A DNA stretch of 64,000 bases from Cloeon dipterum (lineage: Eukaryota > Arthropoda > Insecta > Ephemeroptera > Baetidae), in NCBI RefSeq assembly GCF_949628265.1, contig NC_088786.1:13702001-13766000 (forward strand), written 5' to 3'. Of this stretch, positions 23,313 to 36,281 are shown piece by piece (the stretch's first letter is position 1; every line of letters begins with the position of its first letter). The notes under the pieces are model-generated. The model did no database searches and had not been told where the DNA came from. It saw nothing but the letters and a program-made list of their open reading frames with translations. Made by a program: the position numbers and the translations under genes.

Positions 23313-25563
23313 CTACTGGTTGTGAGGCAGTGCCAAAGCCAAGCCAAAGATTTCACCCGTCTTGTTGCTGCCAATGAAGTGGATATTTGTCACTGAGCTC
23401 CTCCATGCCTTTTTCCTATTTCTGATACTCGCCCTCAATGTCACGTTACTGTTTCCTTCGTCCAGCATGTTGCTCACAACTAGCTTGTAGGGCACCTCAG
23501 CTTTAAGAAGAATCGGATTGCTGAGCTCAATGCAGTACTGCTGATTTATATTGGTGTAATTCTTCGTGTGATCCATTGGGAATCCTTGGAAAATGGTAGT
23601 GCTGAGAATTTGTTCACCAGACATCAGCGTCACCTAAAATATCACCAAAAGTAAAATAAAGAAAGATTTATTCAACACAAAACGTCTAAATAACAGACAA
23701 GAAAAAATTGTAGATCAACGCTCAGGCTTGAGACAAGGTTGTATTAATTTTCTTATCAAAGTCATTATCAAATTAAATTGTTACTAAATTGTTGGTTTAT
23801 CTCAATATTTTGCATTCACATCGGTGCTCACTCGCGAAGGAGTGATAGATCATTTTTTTACAAATTAAGTAATAAATCATGAAAAAATATGTGTCCATGA
23901 TAACTCCAAAATTATGTTTGCTGTAACTCACAGTCATTGACTTTTTAATTTTAAGAATATTAAGTAACAGTACGAGCTGAGATGAGAATATTTTAACGGC
24001 ATCCTTTGAAATAGATGAGTCGAACGCGTACCCTCTATTTACAAAAACAGCGTAACATTTCAAAATGAAAAACAATACACGACACAAATTTTTTCTGAAG
24101 AAAAGAAACGATTTTATTTTAATGTGAATATCCCTGCATAAATAATACCTCGTAGTTACAAGAGATTTCCCTCTTGCATTTTAAGCTGTCAAGATAGATT
24201 CCAAGCAGGTAGACATCATCCTCCACCCAAAATTTTAATGAAGTCTCAATGTTTGGTGTTATTTTCTCAATTGGTTTATGTTTCCAACAAACATCATGTC
24301 TCTCTTTCATTGCCTTTCTAGATTCAGTTATGTGGGAGAAACCTATATGTGCATACATTTTATCTCATGAACATCATGTGTTGCAATAAAAAAGTACAAC
24401 TCACCTGTAGGTAGCAGAGGTTTTTTTTGCACGATGCTCATTGCTATGCTTTGAGCTTCTGGAATTGTTAAAATGTCTGGCGACAAAAGAGGGTATTTTC
24501 GTATAAAATTTATAAAATCCTTGCAGCCGACGGTGTAAAATCTGATTAGGCGGATAATTTTGCCTATAATGGCTTTATCTTGAACCTGCAGCTCTACCAC
24601 AGCTTCTGCGAATTGCATCTCAGAGTGGATACTGATATTGCAATCACTGTCGCTTAAAACATCGATTAGGATTTCGCAGCTTTTGTCAGGGTGGGTTTTC
24701 CACATTGGAGATCCCACTACTCTCTCGAAGTTAAGGCATATTTTCTAAACCATAAAAAAGCTAAGTAAATTATTTCAATCTACACCGAAATTTAAGCTTG
24801 CAATAAATTAAATATTTGTATAAAAGAATGTTACCTCCTTGATGCGCTGCATAATCATAACATTTCCAACTTGCTTGCTTATTATATAAAGTTTGCCCAA
24901 TTCTTCAGGTTGAGATTGCTCTAAATTGTGTTCTGCGATTTTCTCCAAACATGCTACATTCCATACGTGTGCGAAAAAATGAGCTTCAATTGCTATCTTC
25001 TGCGATGGAAACTCAACTGTCCTTTCATACAGGTACCTGCATAATTATTTTTTTTTTTAAAATCAGCGTTTACTTTGCAGTATAAAATATGACCGACTGA
25101 AATCGACATGGATATATAAATCAATGAAGGAGCTGTTGCAAGCAAATATTTCAAATAAATAGTTATGTTACAAACAGCATCATGAAATCATTTCATAAGA
25201 GTGTATCTTCAATAATTTAATAAGTAGCGCAGATATAAGTAGTGTATTAGTACTCAAGAAAGAATGCAAAGGCTTCTTCCGAAGTGTCGCCGAGGTTGAT
25301 TATTTCATCTGGATTTTTATATGCATCTTTGAATGTTGTTGATTGTAACATTGCTTTAAAGGGTGGGCTCGCCCAGCTGAAAATCTGTTTGTGGCATCTG
25401 AAAACCTGAAATTTCACTGGTTCTGTGAGCGTGTAAAAAGGTCCAACTATAAATAATTCACCTTCGTGCCAACTTTGAATGAGCAGTCATAATCTTTCCC
25501 AGAACGAAACAAATCGCTCATGAAGTGAAGATGCTGGAAGCAACTTTTCTTTCCCCGAATCAT
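23313..25563 (-). CDS. BTB-BACK-PHR domain protein, divergent BTBD1/2/3/6-like
   Basis: Six minus-strand exons join in phase: 25462-25574, 25254-25405, 24835-25036, 24405-24744, 24149-24342 and 23313-23633. Starting at the Met codon 25561-25563 gives 436 residues; the exon opens with an acceptor, so a 5' exon exists and the true start could be further upstream. Residues about 15-105 form a BTB/POZ domain (DYDCSFKVGTKVFRCHKQIFSW, shown in part; FFLEYLYERTVEFP). A BACK-like helical region follows to about 250 (ACLEKIAEHNLEQ, FINFIRKYPLLSP). The last two exons form a PHR-like beta domain (FWVEDDVYLLGIYL, SVTNIHFIG). Such proteins commonly act as Cullin-3 substrate adaptors. Sequence is divergent, so an exact orthologue is not assigned. 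Confidence 0.72.
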
Positions 25564-25574
25564 GTTTTTAATGC

Positions 25575-26553
25575 CTAAAACAAATAAAGCAATGTCAGAA
25601 TTTTTTTAAATAAAATCGAGCCAAATGCTGTAAATTCTACACCCACGTTGATTATGATAATTTTATATTTTCTTTCTCGTAAGCCTTAAATGCTACAAAA
25701 TAACTATTTTAAAAAATATTTCCTATCTCTAGTCACAAAATGAGAGCAAGAATACCTGCATGCGTTTTTAAATTTAAGAAATATCAGAAATATAATACCG
25801 TTTTTTCTTATGGTGGTGAGCAGTTTTCAATTTATGCCAGTCAACATATGTCTGACAGATAAAAATATTAATTGCTAGAAGCAAACCAGAAGCATCTTCT
25901 ATATTCCATGAATTTGTAGTATTTCAACAATTCATGGAAACCATATTGTGAATACTTTCTGTATTCTCTTCAAATAAATGGTCTAGGCCTAGGCACTGCT
26001 TTTTTCAAATATTTATTTACTTATAATACTTTATAATAAAGATTGAAAAGAATGCCAAGCTCTCTAGGATGGCCTGATAGCTCCTTTGTGGCCTGTTTGT
26101 ATAGCAACAGGGGGAACGGAGCCAAAAATATATTAAGTATGCTAAAATAAACAGCATTTATAATTCCGAAATATTTCCCAGTTAACCTTTTTACCCATTT
26201 TTTAATATAATTTTATCCAAATACTGTCATAAATTTCATCTTGCGGGTCCTAAGCCCTTGCTTGAGGTGTAAGGAATTACGTGTGAACTTCTCTTAGGAG
26301 AGCATTTTCCCCCCACATCTTTCAAGCGCCAGGATAGAACAGTGCGTAAAATATGGAGCATTGGTATTGAGAAGATATAGGGGCCAAATGCCACCTAACG
26401 TTGATTTTACTAACTTTGTCCCTGCTAGTGCTAACTGACACGCCCCCTCTATTTTCTTCTAAAACGTGTTTTGCGTGTTTTGTGTTGTGATTTAACCATC
26501 CCTAATGTGCAACTAGATTCCATAAATTTTGATTTAAGATTGTGCAGTTTCCG
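25575..26553. other. Intergenic region between divergent BTB and mitochondrial S5 genes
   Basis: Shared upstream region of two divergent genes. A short possible minus-strand exon near 25800-25850 has splice-like ends but puts a stop codon in frame when joined to the first BTB exon, so it is not included as coding. It could be 5' untranslated sequence. Confidence 0.4.
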
Positions 26554-28858
26554 ATGGCGCTGCCGTTACTGAGGCTTCTCTCAAATGTGCCTATTACAAT
26601 AAATGCGCTAAAAGGTAAAATTAATTTCCTCCTCACATATCATAGTTTGCCAATGTTCCTAATGTTTAACTTTTAAGTTTGTGAATTATTGTCGGTGTTA
26701 GCTTGAGCCGGCTCCCTGTGCCCCTCAGTTTTACCAAAATCCTCTCTTAAAGGTTTTTCCTTTGCAGCTTTGAGTCCTGGAGCAGGTGCCCTCCTTGTTA
26801 AGAGTCCAGCAATTCGAGCTGCTCTAATTTTGGAACCTCAATGCAGACACACCAGTTTTTTCAACAAGCGTAATGATTTAAGAGAAATTGCTCCTCAGTA
26901 ATTAACAAGCCACGAATTGGTTTAAAAAAATTTAGTCCCAGCCCAGGATCTGTGGAAGGGAGTGACGAGCGTGAGCAACGCTGGCAGGAAACGTGGCCGA
27001 GGCAAGGGCACTGGAAAGAAAACGGCAAAAAATCTGAATAGAGGCCAAATAATTGGAGTTGGTGAGGTTCATCACTTTTCCTGCGAATCATTTTCATTTA
27101 AATTATTTTGAACCTATCCAGGCAAGTCCAATATCATGTGGCCTGGCTTGTCTGCGCCGATCATGAAGGGCAAGGACTTGGTGAAGCAGCAGCAGCTTCC
27201 TGAGGATTCCGAAAGAATGTCCAAGCTGATTAAGATGCGCGACGAAATGAGCACCTTCAGATACCTCAGGCTTTTGCCAATCGAACGAGGTTGGAGTGGC
27301 ACAAAACTGCCTGGCAGGTCAATTGGGCCTCCAGATCCAATTGGGGATGGTGAGGACTTGATAATAAGTTTTATTTTAGTATACAATTTTAACCGCATAA
27401 TTTTATTGTTAATTTCAGACACCTTTGAGGGTTTTGATACCAAAGTGTTGGAGGTTTGTTCAATTTGATTTTTTTTCAACATTGCGTGTCATGTTGTGGT
27501 CCTCTTTCCAGTTCAAATCAGTTTTCCACATGAAGGGAAATTTCGGCAGGAGACGTCGAATGAGTTGTTTGGCTGTGACTGGAAACGGGAAGGGTCTAGC
27601 TGGTTTCGCTCTTGCTAAATCTGTTGACGGCCGTTCAGCTTTGAAAAGGGCAAAGAACAGAGCCGGGCAGAAGCTCATGTACTTTGAACTCTACAACAAT
27701 CATACAGGTAATTGGTCATTTTCTATTTTTTGTTGTGACTTACGAAGTTTAATGTTCCGTTGACTTTGGCTTTTCCAGTCATGCACGATTTCTTTGCTCA
27801 ATTTGGTCGCACAAAGATCTTCGCCAGCCAGAAGCCTGAGGGGTTTGGCCTGGTGTGCCATAGGGCGATCAAGACTATTTGCGAAGTGATCGGCATCACG
27901 GACCTGTACGCCAAAGTTGAGGGCTCCACAAACTTGCAAAATATTGTGAAAGCCTTCTTCATTGGTCTCTTGAAACAGGTTTGCGTGTTATTGAGGGTTC
28001 AAAGTACCCTAGTAAATGTTTATATTGCAGAAAAACCACCAACAAATGGCAGACGAGAAAGGCCTTCACTTGGTTGAGTTTAGGAGAGAGTGTGGCAATT
28101 ACCCCAAAGTCGTTGCTTCTCCAGCCAAATGCAGGACAAAGGAAGAAATCAAGCCTAATGAAGTGCTGGACTTTTCTCAGGTGAAGATAGACGTTACTTT
28201 GGATTTAAATCATATGTGTATATATATGATAATCATTATTATTTGACCTCGTCACTGGTCATTTTGAGCTCTCATAAATATTGTGTTCCATTTCAAATGT
28301 CAATTCCATTTTTTGAGTGAGTTAATTCCACTTACTGTACTATCTGTCACTATCATATAAAGTTGGCCCTTCACAAATTGTAGCATTTTCATGCATTATC
28401 ATAGATCTAGTGTAAATTGTATAAATGAAGAGGAAAACTAATGTTTTTCATATAAAGCAAGAGTGTGTTTGAATTGACACTGCCTAAGAAGTGTCCTCAA
28501 ATAATATTTTTCAGGCTAAAGGTTGCTGTAAACCTAAAATAAATTCTTTTCCCCTTGTATTCTTTCAGTACGTGATGGACGGACGTGTGGTTTTAAAGAA
28601 AAAGACGTTCCCCAAGTTCTACACTAAACTGCCAGGATGGGAAAGACATCTGAAAAAGACGCTCTGGTGCCGAAATCATGATGATGTGAGTTGACGCTTT
28701 GCAGTTGTCTCCAACAATGTAATGGCATTTTACCTCAGGTCAAAATGAGAATGCTTGTGGAGCATGGTGAGATTCGTAGCTTTTTGACCGACAAGTACCC
28801 TGAAGCGAAACCAAAAACTTGGAAGAAGATTCGAGAGGAACCCCAACCTGAGGAATGA
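26554..28858 (+). CDS. mRpS5: Mitochondrial small-subunit ribosomal protein S5 (uS5m)
   Basis: Ten exons: 26554-26614, 26768-26869, 26936-27061, 27122-27349, 27419-27453, 27512-27707, 27779-27978, 28031-28180, 28569-28685 and 28739-28858. They give 444 residues, close to vertebrate MRPS5. The N-terminus (MALPLLRLLSNVP) is a plausible mitochondrial targeting peptide. A Gly/Lys-rich stretch (GRKRGRGKGTGKKTAKN) precedes the conserved family block around LLPIERGWSGT. The S5 double-stranded-RNA-binding fold starts at residue about 185 (FHMKGNFGRRRRMS, AVTGNGKGLAGFALAKS), and the C-terminal S5 domain follows (GRTKIFASQKPEGFGL, GSTNLQNIVKAFF). The protein sits at the mRNA entrance side of the mitoribosomal small subunit. 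AATAAA at 28891-28896 is a likely polyadenylation signal. The acceptor at 26936 is the least certain join. Confidence 0.93.
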
Positions 28859-31800
28859 ACTGGTGAAGCTAGGTTGTATTAGAAACTAAAAATAAATCAG
28901 TGATAATTATGCAATTTGTTTTACAATTCATACTTCCATGAGTGTTTACAGGATAGAAATTTAATTTCTAGGATGTGCCTTTCAATCGATTTTCAAGAAA
29001 ATATGAACTTGACAAGCTCTATGTGGAAACTTCAGCTGGAAGTTTTAGTTTAAGATCATTATTTGGCGTGATTTTGTTTGTAAATTTCGCATTTTCTGAA
29101 GTATAATATATCATTTGTTTAAGCAATGATACTACTCATAGACTTAATGATTTATCTGAGCAAATTGCTGAAGACTTTCGAGATAAGAATATAAGATTTA
29201 ATCTGCTCCCTCCAGTAGTTATATTGCTTAGGGATAGGGAACCAGAAATAATATAGCATAGCTTAAGGATTTGACAAACCAATGTCTTAATTTTTTATTC
29301 ATACAGCTCATTATCATCAACTGTTCTTTTTAATTCAGATTTTTTTATTTGCATTCTTAGATCTTAAATCCTTTGTACTGACTTTGTCACTCCCATTAAT
29401 TGGCTGTAACATGATATACGACCCTTTCAATATCAAACGCCAACTCCTAATTAACAGTTTAAAATCATGTTCTCATTGCCAGATAGTCCTTGAAAATTTA
29501 ACACACTTTCCACGGCCATGGCCTTGCAATAGTGATTAATTTCTCAGGTTCTCTACAAAATCGGATAATTACACAAAAATTTCGGGTCAAACATGCACCA
29601 ATAGGGGTTAATACAGCGTGTTGAAGCAAATAGCATTCTTTTGGCTTGTGCGCTTTGTAGCTGTGATCAAAACTGGCGATGTGTAATTAGGGCGCAATCA
29701 CCATGTTCTATCCGAGAGTCACCGAGCCGGCAAAGTAAAAAGCAAGCGCACTCTGTAAATAGAGGCGAGAGAGTATATAATGAACGCTGTGTGCAGGCCG
29801 ATAGAATAGAACATAGTGTATATTATGTATCGTATAGTATAGATAGATAGCATGTGTGCATAGCTGGCGGCGGCGGGCATGCGTCGATCGCGAGGCCAAG
29901 GGTTGCTTTTGCTGCCGCAGTGGCCCACAATAGCAGACACGCACAGTCGGTGCTCCTTCTCTCGTTATTTATTGCGGCCAGTCTGATAGCGCTCCCCGTG
30001 TGCCGCCACACACCAATTCGGCCCTCAACATGCAGTAAGGTAATTAAAATCCAGCCGGCCGTGCTCACGGGGGCGGGGGTTACCAGCCCCCAGGGGAGCT
30101 CAGCCCACGATTGACGTGACTTTTCACATTAGTCGCCTCACAGCCCTTGTTGATTTTCATTGTCGAAACCAAGTAAGCGAGCGTTTATTCTTATTATTGC
30201 TGTTTGAAAATTATTTATAATTTTGGTGGAGTCAGATATTTATTGATTTTACAATTTTTCCCTCATCTTCTCAGGCGAGGTTAACTGTTATTTTATTATG
30301 AACAAGCATGGTCTTCCAAATATTGCAATAATTTGGGACATTTTTTAAAATAAAATTGTTTTATTTGGTTAGAGTATGCTGTTTGTTAACTAACACCCTG
30401 TTTAAATTTTCTTTTTTATGGAGCAATTTGGCTTAGCCAGGCTTAGCGTAGTTTAGTTGTGTTGGCTATTTTCCACTTTCTATAAAATAGATATCGTATA
30501 CCTTGACGCCCAACCCTTTTTATGAACACTTACTTACAATGTGTGATATTACTCTCCGCTTCCAAAGAACAACTGCTTGTAGACAAAAATCAATTTAATA
30601 TTCTTGATCCAAACTCACGAAAGCGAGAGTTAAAATCAAATTCGGCAGAATCAATGCGCTGGTCAATGTGCCAAGCTGCAAAAAGTAATCAGCGTTGCCC
30701 ACCACCCCATGCAGAAAGTTACTCAGTATTTTGTGCAAAATGTGACACGCCGAATGTTGTTTGTGCTGTGTTGAGTAAACTAGATTGGTTTGGCGTTATT
30801 ATTAGTTTTAGGTTGGCCCACCGTAAATAAAAACGCAAGCACGCATACATTTGCGAGGCTTTTGTTTGTCGACGCTGCTACTGGGCGTACGCCGCCGTTG
30901 CGACACCCAAATTTATTTGCCACTAGCTGCGAGTTTGCACGACATTCACCTCGCCCCATATATATCTTTTAAAAACACGGCGAAAGCGAAAAGCCTGAAA
31001 AAATCGGGCAAACTTGTTACTCTCGCGGCTGTGAAAGATTTATTTTCAGAGGATTTCGTTTCGGACGAGGTCACCGCGCGTTGTCGTCGGTTCCCTCTAA
31101 TTGTAGAAGGGCTGTTGCGTGCTCAAACTTTGGGCTGGGTAACTTTTGCCGTAACTCTTTCTTAGAAGGCAGAGCTCGCTTGCTTTCATGCATGCAAACC
31201 ATGAAAAACAGGCTGCTCTTTATCCTGAGATTGCATTTACGAACGAATATAGTGGTAAAAAGTAAAAAGGAGCACAACACGCGGAGTTCATTTAAATTTA
31301 AACATTTTTGCATTGCATGATTTAATCAGCCTAATATTTCTATGAATTATAAGAAATTTATTTGACATTAATTGAGACATTGTATAAAGGCTGATTGTGA
31401 AACAATAAAATCGCAAAATTAAACACAACTACAGATATTGCAGACAAGCAAGTATTAAGCTCGTATGGTATCGTTGTCAGACAAAGTAATCCATAAAAAG
31501 AAGATGGAAATTTTAGAAATAGACCATTCGTATAAATTTTCTAGTCAAAGCAGACCCTAATTTTTAGCATTTCCCTATTACCTTGTTTTTTACTACGCGA
31601 TTTGTCCAAGAGTATTTTCGTACATTTTTGCATCTAAAATCAACTAATACATGGTAATTTATTTGAAATTAACCATCAAAAGCCCTCCAGATTTTTTTTC
31701 GATCATTTTTATTAGTTCTTTGCCAATTTGCAATAATATGAACGAACGAGTTTGATTCGGCAGATCTACTCCCATTAATAATTGTTTTCGAATATTGTTA

Positions 31801-34800
31801 TAATATGGTCGAGGAGTTGTTGGGCAGTATTTATATGTGCATGTTAAAAGCATCGTAATTTTCATCCAGTCCAATTTCAATTAATATCTCTCACTACTGA
31901 AAAGTTGCTCTTTTTACTTAAAATTAAATTCAAATCACTAGAAAGTTTTTCTCAAATCTGGCGTTAATTCATATTTGATGCGGTTGATAATTCTCTCTTT
32001 CTCTGGTTATGACCAGTTATGACTGACTTAATGTGACTTAAATTTTTGCGCTTTTTTACGCACGCATCTGGCCTTAAGCCAATAAAAGACGCGTTTAATA
32101 TAGCGACAAAAGAGCAATGCGGATGCCCAGAAAATGAGTGGTAGGCCATTCTTCACACCGCAAGTGGGTCCAAGACAGTCTTACCGTTCTGCATTACCAT
32201 AATATGGTATGGTGTGTCGTCTTTTCAAATTAAATGTCAAGCAAAACACCCGTATTTTCGAAATTCCAAAAACAAACTGATTCAAATATTTTACACTGGA
32301 ACTTTTTTCTCCTGTCCCATCGGGCGTAAATTTTAACCGCTCGCTAAATAATGCGGTAGTAAAGTGCTTTTTAATGGTACACTTTCTTTTTCCTGCGGGA
32401 AAATCTTTTTCTTTTTAGGCGGCGGCAGATGTCTTTTTGTTATGAGTCTCACGGGAGCGGCTGAAAGGTCGCCACTAATAATTCACGTAGCACGCTTAAA
32501 AAGTGAACTGCTCGCGCGGGTTTGATAAAATGATCACGCTTGTCAGCAGCGTGGCCAATATTACGAATGGAAAGCTAATAGCAATGTAAGTAAGAGGCGC
32601 GTGTACGCATTTGGCATTAGCCCTGAGCCGAGAGCTGAGCCGGTCGCTTGTACGGCAGCCCGCATGACGCCACCGGGCTCCGGTTGCATAGCTTTTGCGT
32701 TGCCTGCCGGGGATAAAATGAACATTCAGTAGATGCGTGGCAAACACGTATACATGCACGAGTTAAAAGAGAATCCGAACAGACCATGTAGGTATATGTT
32801 TTACATAGAGTAAAAATACAAATAATTTATTTGCTTTGTATGTGCTTTGTCGCAATTTCTCTGCCTGATGGAATAGCGGGCACGGAGACACACTCTCAAG
32901 GTTTCGTAATTGGCTTTTCATAATTTCTCAGATATTATGAATATTTGTTTATGCTAGCTTTAACAAAGTAGGCTACACCGGGCTACACGACACGGTGTCA
33001 ATTCAAATTTTAGCTTATAGAATACTTTATTAAATCCATTAAAAAAAACATTTGTAGATTTGTTGAACAAATTAAATTCATCTCAAATTTATTCAAGGAC
33101 TGTGAAGGGAAATTTAGAAGATGCACCGATTAAATAAATAATTGCGAGCGAGGTGTATATATTTGCTTCGCTGGCTTATCCCTTCGCTACAAGGACTCAC
33201 AAGGACAAAAAATACACTGATTGCCTCATATAGAAAAAATCAATTGAGTTAAATAAGAAGGGTGCGTAAAGCCAACAGCTAACTTTTAAAAATTGTTATT
33301 TTAACGTTTCTTGGAAGGCGCTTAAGATCTCAGCTAAACAAAAATACGATTGAAATATCTGAGCCTACAATTCAACGTCTTCCACCAAGTGAATGGGATT
33401 TAAAAACAATGGAGTTGTTTCAGTCAGCAAAAATTTAACAACACAAGCTAAAAAGACATATAAATATTAAAAACTAATTACCTGTCATTTTTTCACAAAT
33501 GAATGAATGCTCGACAGCATGCTTTTACCCCTCTGCACAAAAAGAACAAAGATCTAATTATGATCCTTTTTAGGCCATAATTCCAAGACTAACTGTCTTT
33601 ATGAAGCGCAAGAGACACTGCTAAAACTTTATTTGCCATTTCATTTTTAATATCTTTCCCTGGTATTGTAAATTACAAACTTCTACCCTGATTTTCTTCA
33701 TGGAATGGTGTATTCCAAATTTTATACTGGGAATGCAGCTTTTATTTTTGATCTTACCCAAAATGGTTTTTTATCATATATATCATGTGAAGTGAAAATA
33801 CCTTTAAGATATCCTTCATATGACCTTTTCAGCTTGTTTAGCAATCATTTTAGATGTTTCCATTGAATCGCAATCAAGTTTTGTGTCGTGTTTATGAAGC
33901 TTTTACCTTCGAAGTTTCCAAAGTAATATTCCTTCTCTGAACAAGTTATTATAGTTTGAACCATGTAATTTGAGGTACGATCTCATTTTTGTACTTAATT
34001 TTATGCGCGTTGTGACGGAACTATATCATAAGTCTGGACCAGATATTAAATTCGCAAAATGCATTGGCTTAATAAACGGTTGCGTAATCGGTGTAATTCA
34101 GCTAGTTTGGCATGCCGGCCAGGCCTCGTTTGTTAATAAGTGCTGTGGGAGCCTTTAATGTACAGCAAAGCGTATGGTATGATCAGCAACGAGAGTGGCA
34201 ACGACAAAAACCAGTGGCGTTTTACGCGCTACAATGTGCGTTTTCTAATTCCCTACATGCTCCTCGATCACTGAGAAACTAATTAATGTCGTGTCACGAG
34301 CGTTTTCAGCTGAATGATATGGCGAACGCGTATATTAACAAGTTCCTTTGGCGTATTATATGAATCTTTTGGTGCGCTGTGATGTGAAGTCAGCAGGCTG
34401 GCGTCTTCCAGTTAAACACCCACGCAGCACGCACAGCAGAACGTCTCCCGGCCGCCGACTGACTGCTCACCAAAGCCAAATTAATGCGCAATCGAGTGTA
34501 CACTAATTGGCCTGGTGCACTTTTTGTGCTTCTGGCAGACACAGATTTCCACTGCAAATTCACTTCGGAATTAAGAAATGAAGATATTATGAGTATTTTT
34601 CCTTTTTAAGAGGATTATTATAATTTTTTCGACATCTTGAAGACTCTTTTGAAAATGGAAAAATGTGCATTAAGACAAATTATGTTTAATTGCTATATAT
34701 TTCTAGTCTAATAAGGGAAGGGTGGTCTTCTGCTATAAGTAGACGCAGGTTGACCATTGCAGCTTTTATAGATTTAAGTCGAATCAGACAACCTGCTAGA

Positions 34801-35580
34801 TCATTCGAGATTTTCAACACTTTGTAAGCAAATGAGTATATGTATAATTGGAAAACGAAGAAAATAAATTCGATAAATTCATTGCAGAATGACTTTACTC
34901 GCTTTACTCATTTATTTATGCATTTCTTAAATTAAATTGGTATTCAACTCTTTTGGTTTCTTAATTTAAAAAAATAATATTGCTTTTTGAATTCAAAATA
35001 TACTTCTGTTTTAATATTAATTCCCGTATAAAAGAAGCTCCATTTTTATACTATTCCGACCATATTTTATACTTTTATTATAATATGGCGCATAAAACAG
35101 CTAAAAAAAATAACAATACAAAAAAAGGCCGGACAAAGCGTTAGCTTTGAAGAGAAAAAATATTGCCGTTGATAATTTGTCTATATGTTTTAACTCGCTT
35201 GAAAGATGTCAGGCCAAATGATAAGAAAATTTAATTGGGTTATTTTGACGGAATATATGGTGGTAGCTCAATTACCATCCACCCCCGTACCAAAATTTCG
35301 TTCATACAAAGACAAACAACTTTTGTTAAGAGACCACTAATTGAATCACAAAAAGGAAGTGGACGCTTATCGAGACATGACCAGAGTTCCTGCCAATAAA
35401 TTTTTTTCCCGCAAGTTGCGAAAGTCACGGAATAAATGGGTGGGCAGCAGTGTAAACAAACAAATTTGGCGCTCATCCCGCGAATAACGAGGCGCAATTC
35501 GCGCCGCAAGGGCTGTTTTCCAGCAGGCCAGGGTGGCGGGTATACACGTAATTTTTAGCGCAATGAGTGTGATCGTCGCG
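28859..35580. other. Long gene-poor region upstream of SV2
   Basis: About 6.7 kb with no coding exon, tRNA or repeat array I can support. Open frames here are short and lack splice or family support. A GC-rich patch at about 29850-30115 and the stretch at about 30850-31180 stand out from the AT-rich surroundings and could be promoter or enhancer sequence for the downstream neuronal gene. Confidence 0.4.
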
Positions 35581-35808
35581 GGTTTCGCTGCTCAGTCGGC
35601 GCGTGTGACGTCACCATGGTGCTCGCCTCCCCCCGCTGCCCCCACCCGTTGTTATTGATCGCAGCTGACGAGAGAAAGGGAGCTCGGAAAAGCTGAAACC
35701 AGCAGCGGCCTAGCCAATTTGTTTGTTATTATTCTGACCGCCGGCCGTGTGGTTTGCACTTTTCTCTCACCCACACCGACTCTCCGCACGGCGCCGAAAT
35801 GCACGACG
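35580..35808 (+). promoter_or_regulatory. Probable SV2 promoter and first non-coding exon
   Basis: CpG- and GC-rich segment, unlike its surroundings. It holds a full palindromic cAMP-response element, TGACGTCA, at 35606-35613, and the arthropod initiator-like TCAGT at 35592. A strong donor (ACG|GTGAGT) ends a likely exon at 35808, which splices to 36234. An ATG at 35799 lies in this exon (see the upstream ORF). Confidence 0.55.
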
Positions 35809-36281
35809 GTGAGTATGTGACCTGGCGAGCCGCTGTCGGCCTTCGCGACCTTGACCCCTCCGGCCTCGAGGCACACACCAGCACCTTACACTCGCACAGT
35901 CTAACACTCTCGCGGTCGGCTCTGCTCGTCACCCTCGCGTGAGAGCTTTTTGCCAAAAACTGGCGGAGAGCCTAGCGTGCTGATCGGGTTGCAATATTGA
36001 CATTGTACTCTCATAAATCCAGGTCACTCATCTCTGGGCAGCTAAGGAAATCCGCGTAAAATATATAATGGGCACTCACGTCAGTGTGCAGGCCCTTAGA
36101 CTCCTTAGCAACACTACATTGACAGAAAAATGACTTTGAGCTTCCTTATCAATCGATTAAAAATTAAAATACAGACGTGGAAGTGTTATCAACCATTATT
36201 TAGCGTAGAATTACCTTTTTAATTTTTGTGCAGGGCAAATGAGCGGCGATGGTTGTCTCCGTCCCACGGGATGATGAGGAG
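35799..36281 (+). promoter_or_regulatory. Overlapping upstream ORF in the SV2 leader
   Basis: With exon 35xxx-35808 joined to 36234, the ATG at 35799-35801 opens a 16-codon frame (MHDGQMSGDGCLRPTG) ending in TGA shortly after the main SV2 start at 36249, in a different frame. Overlapping upstream ORFs normally reduce translation of the main ORF. The join is inferred from consensus splice sites. Confidence 0.5.

Noticed and set aside
28859-35580. tRNA or microRNA genes in the gene-poor region
   Set aside because: I searched by eye for tRNA B-box sequences and familiar microRNA seeds and found none I could support.
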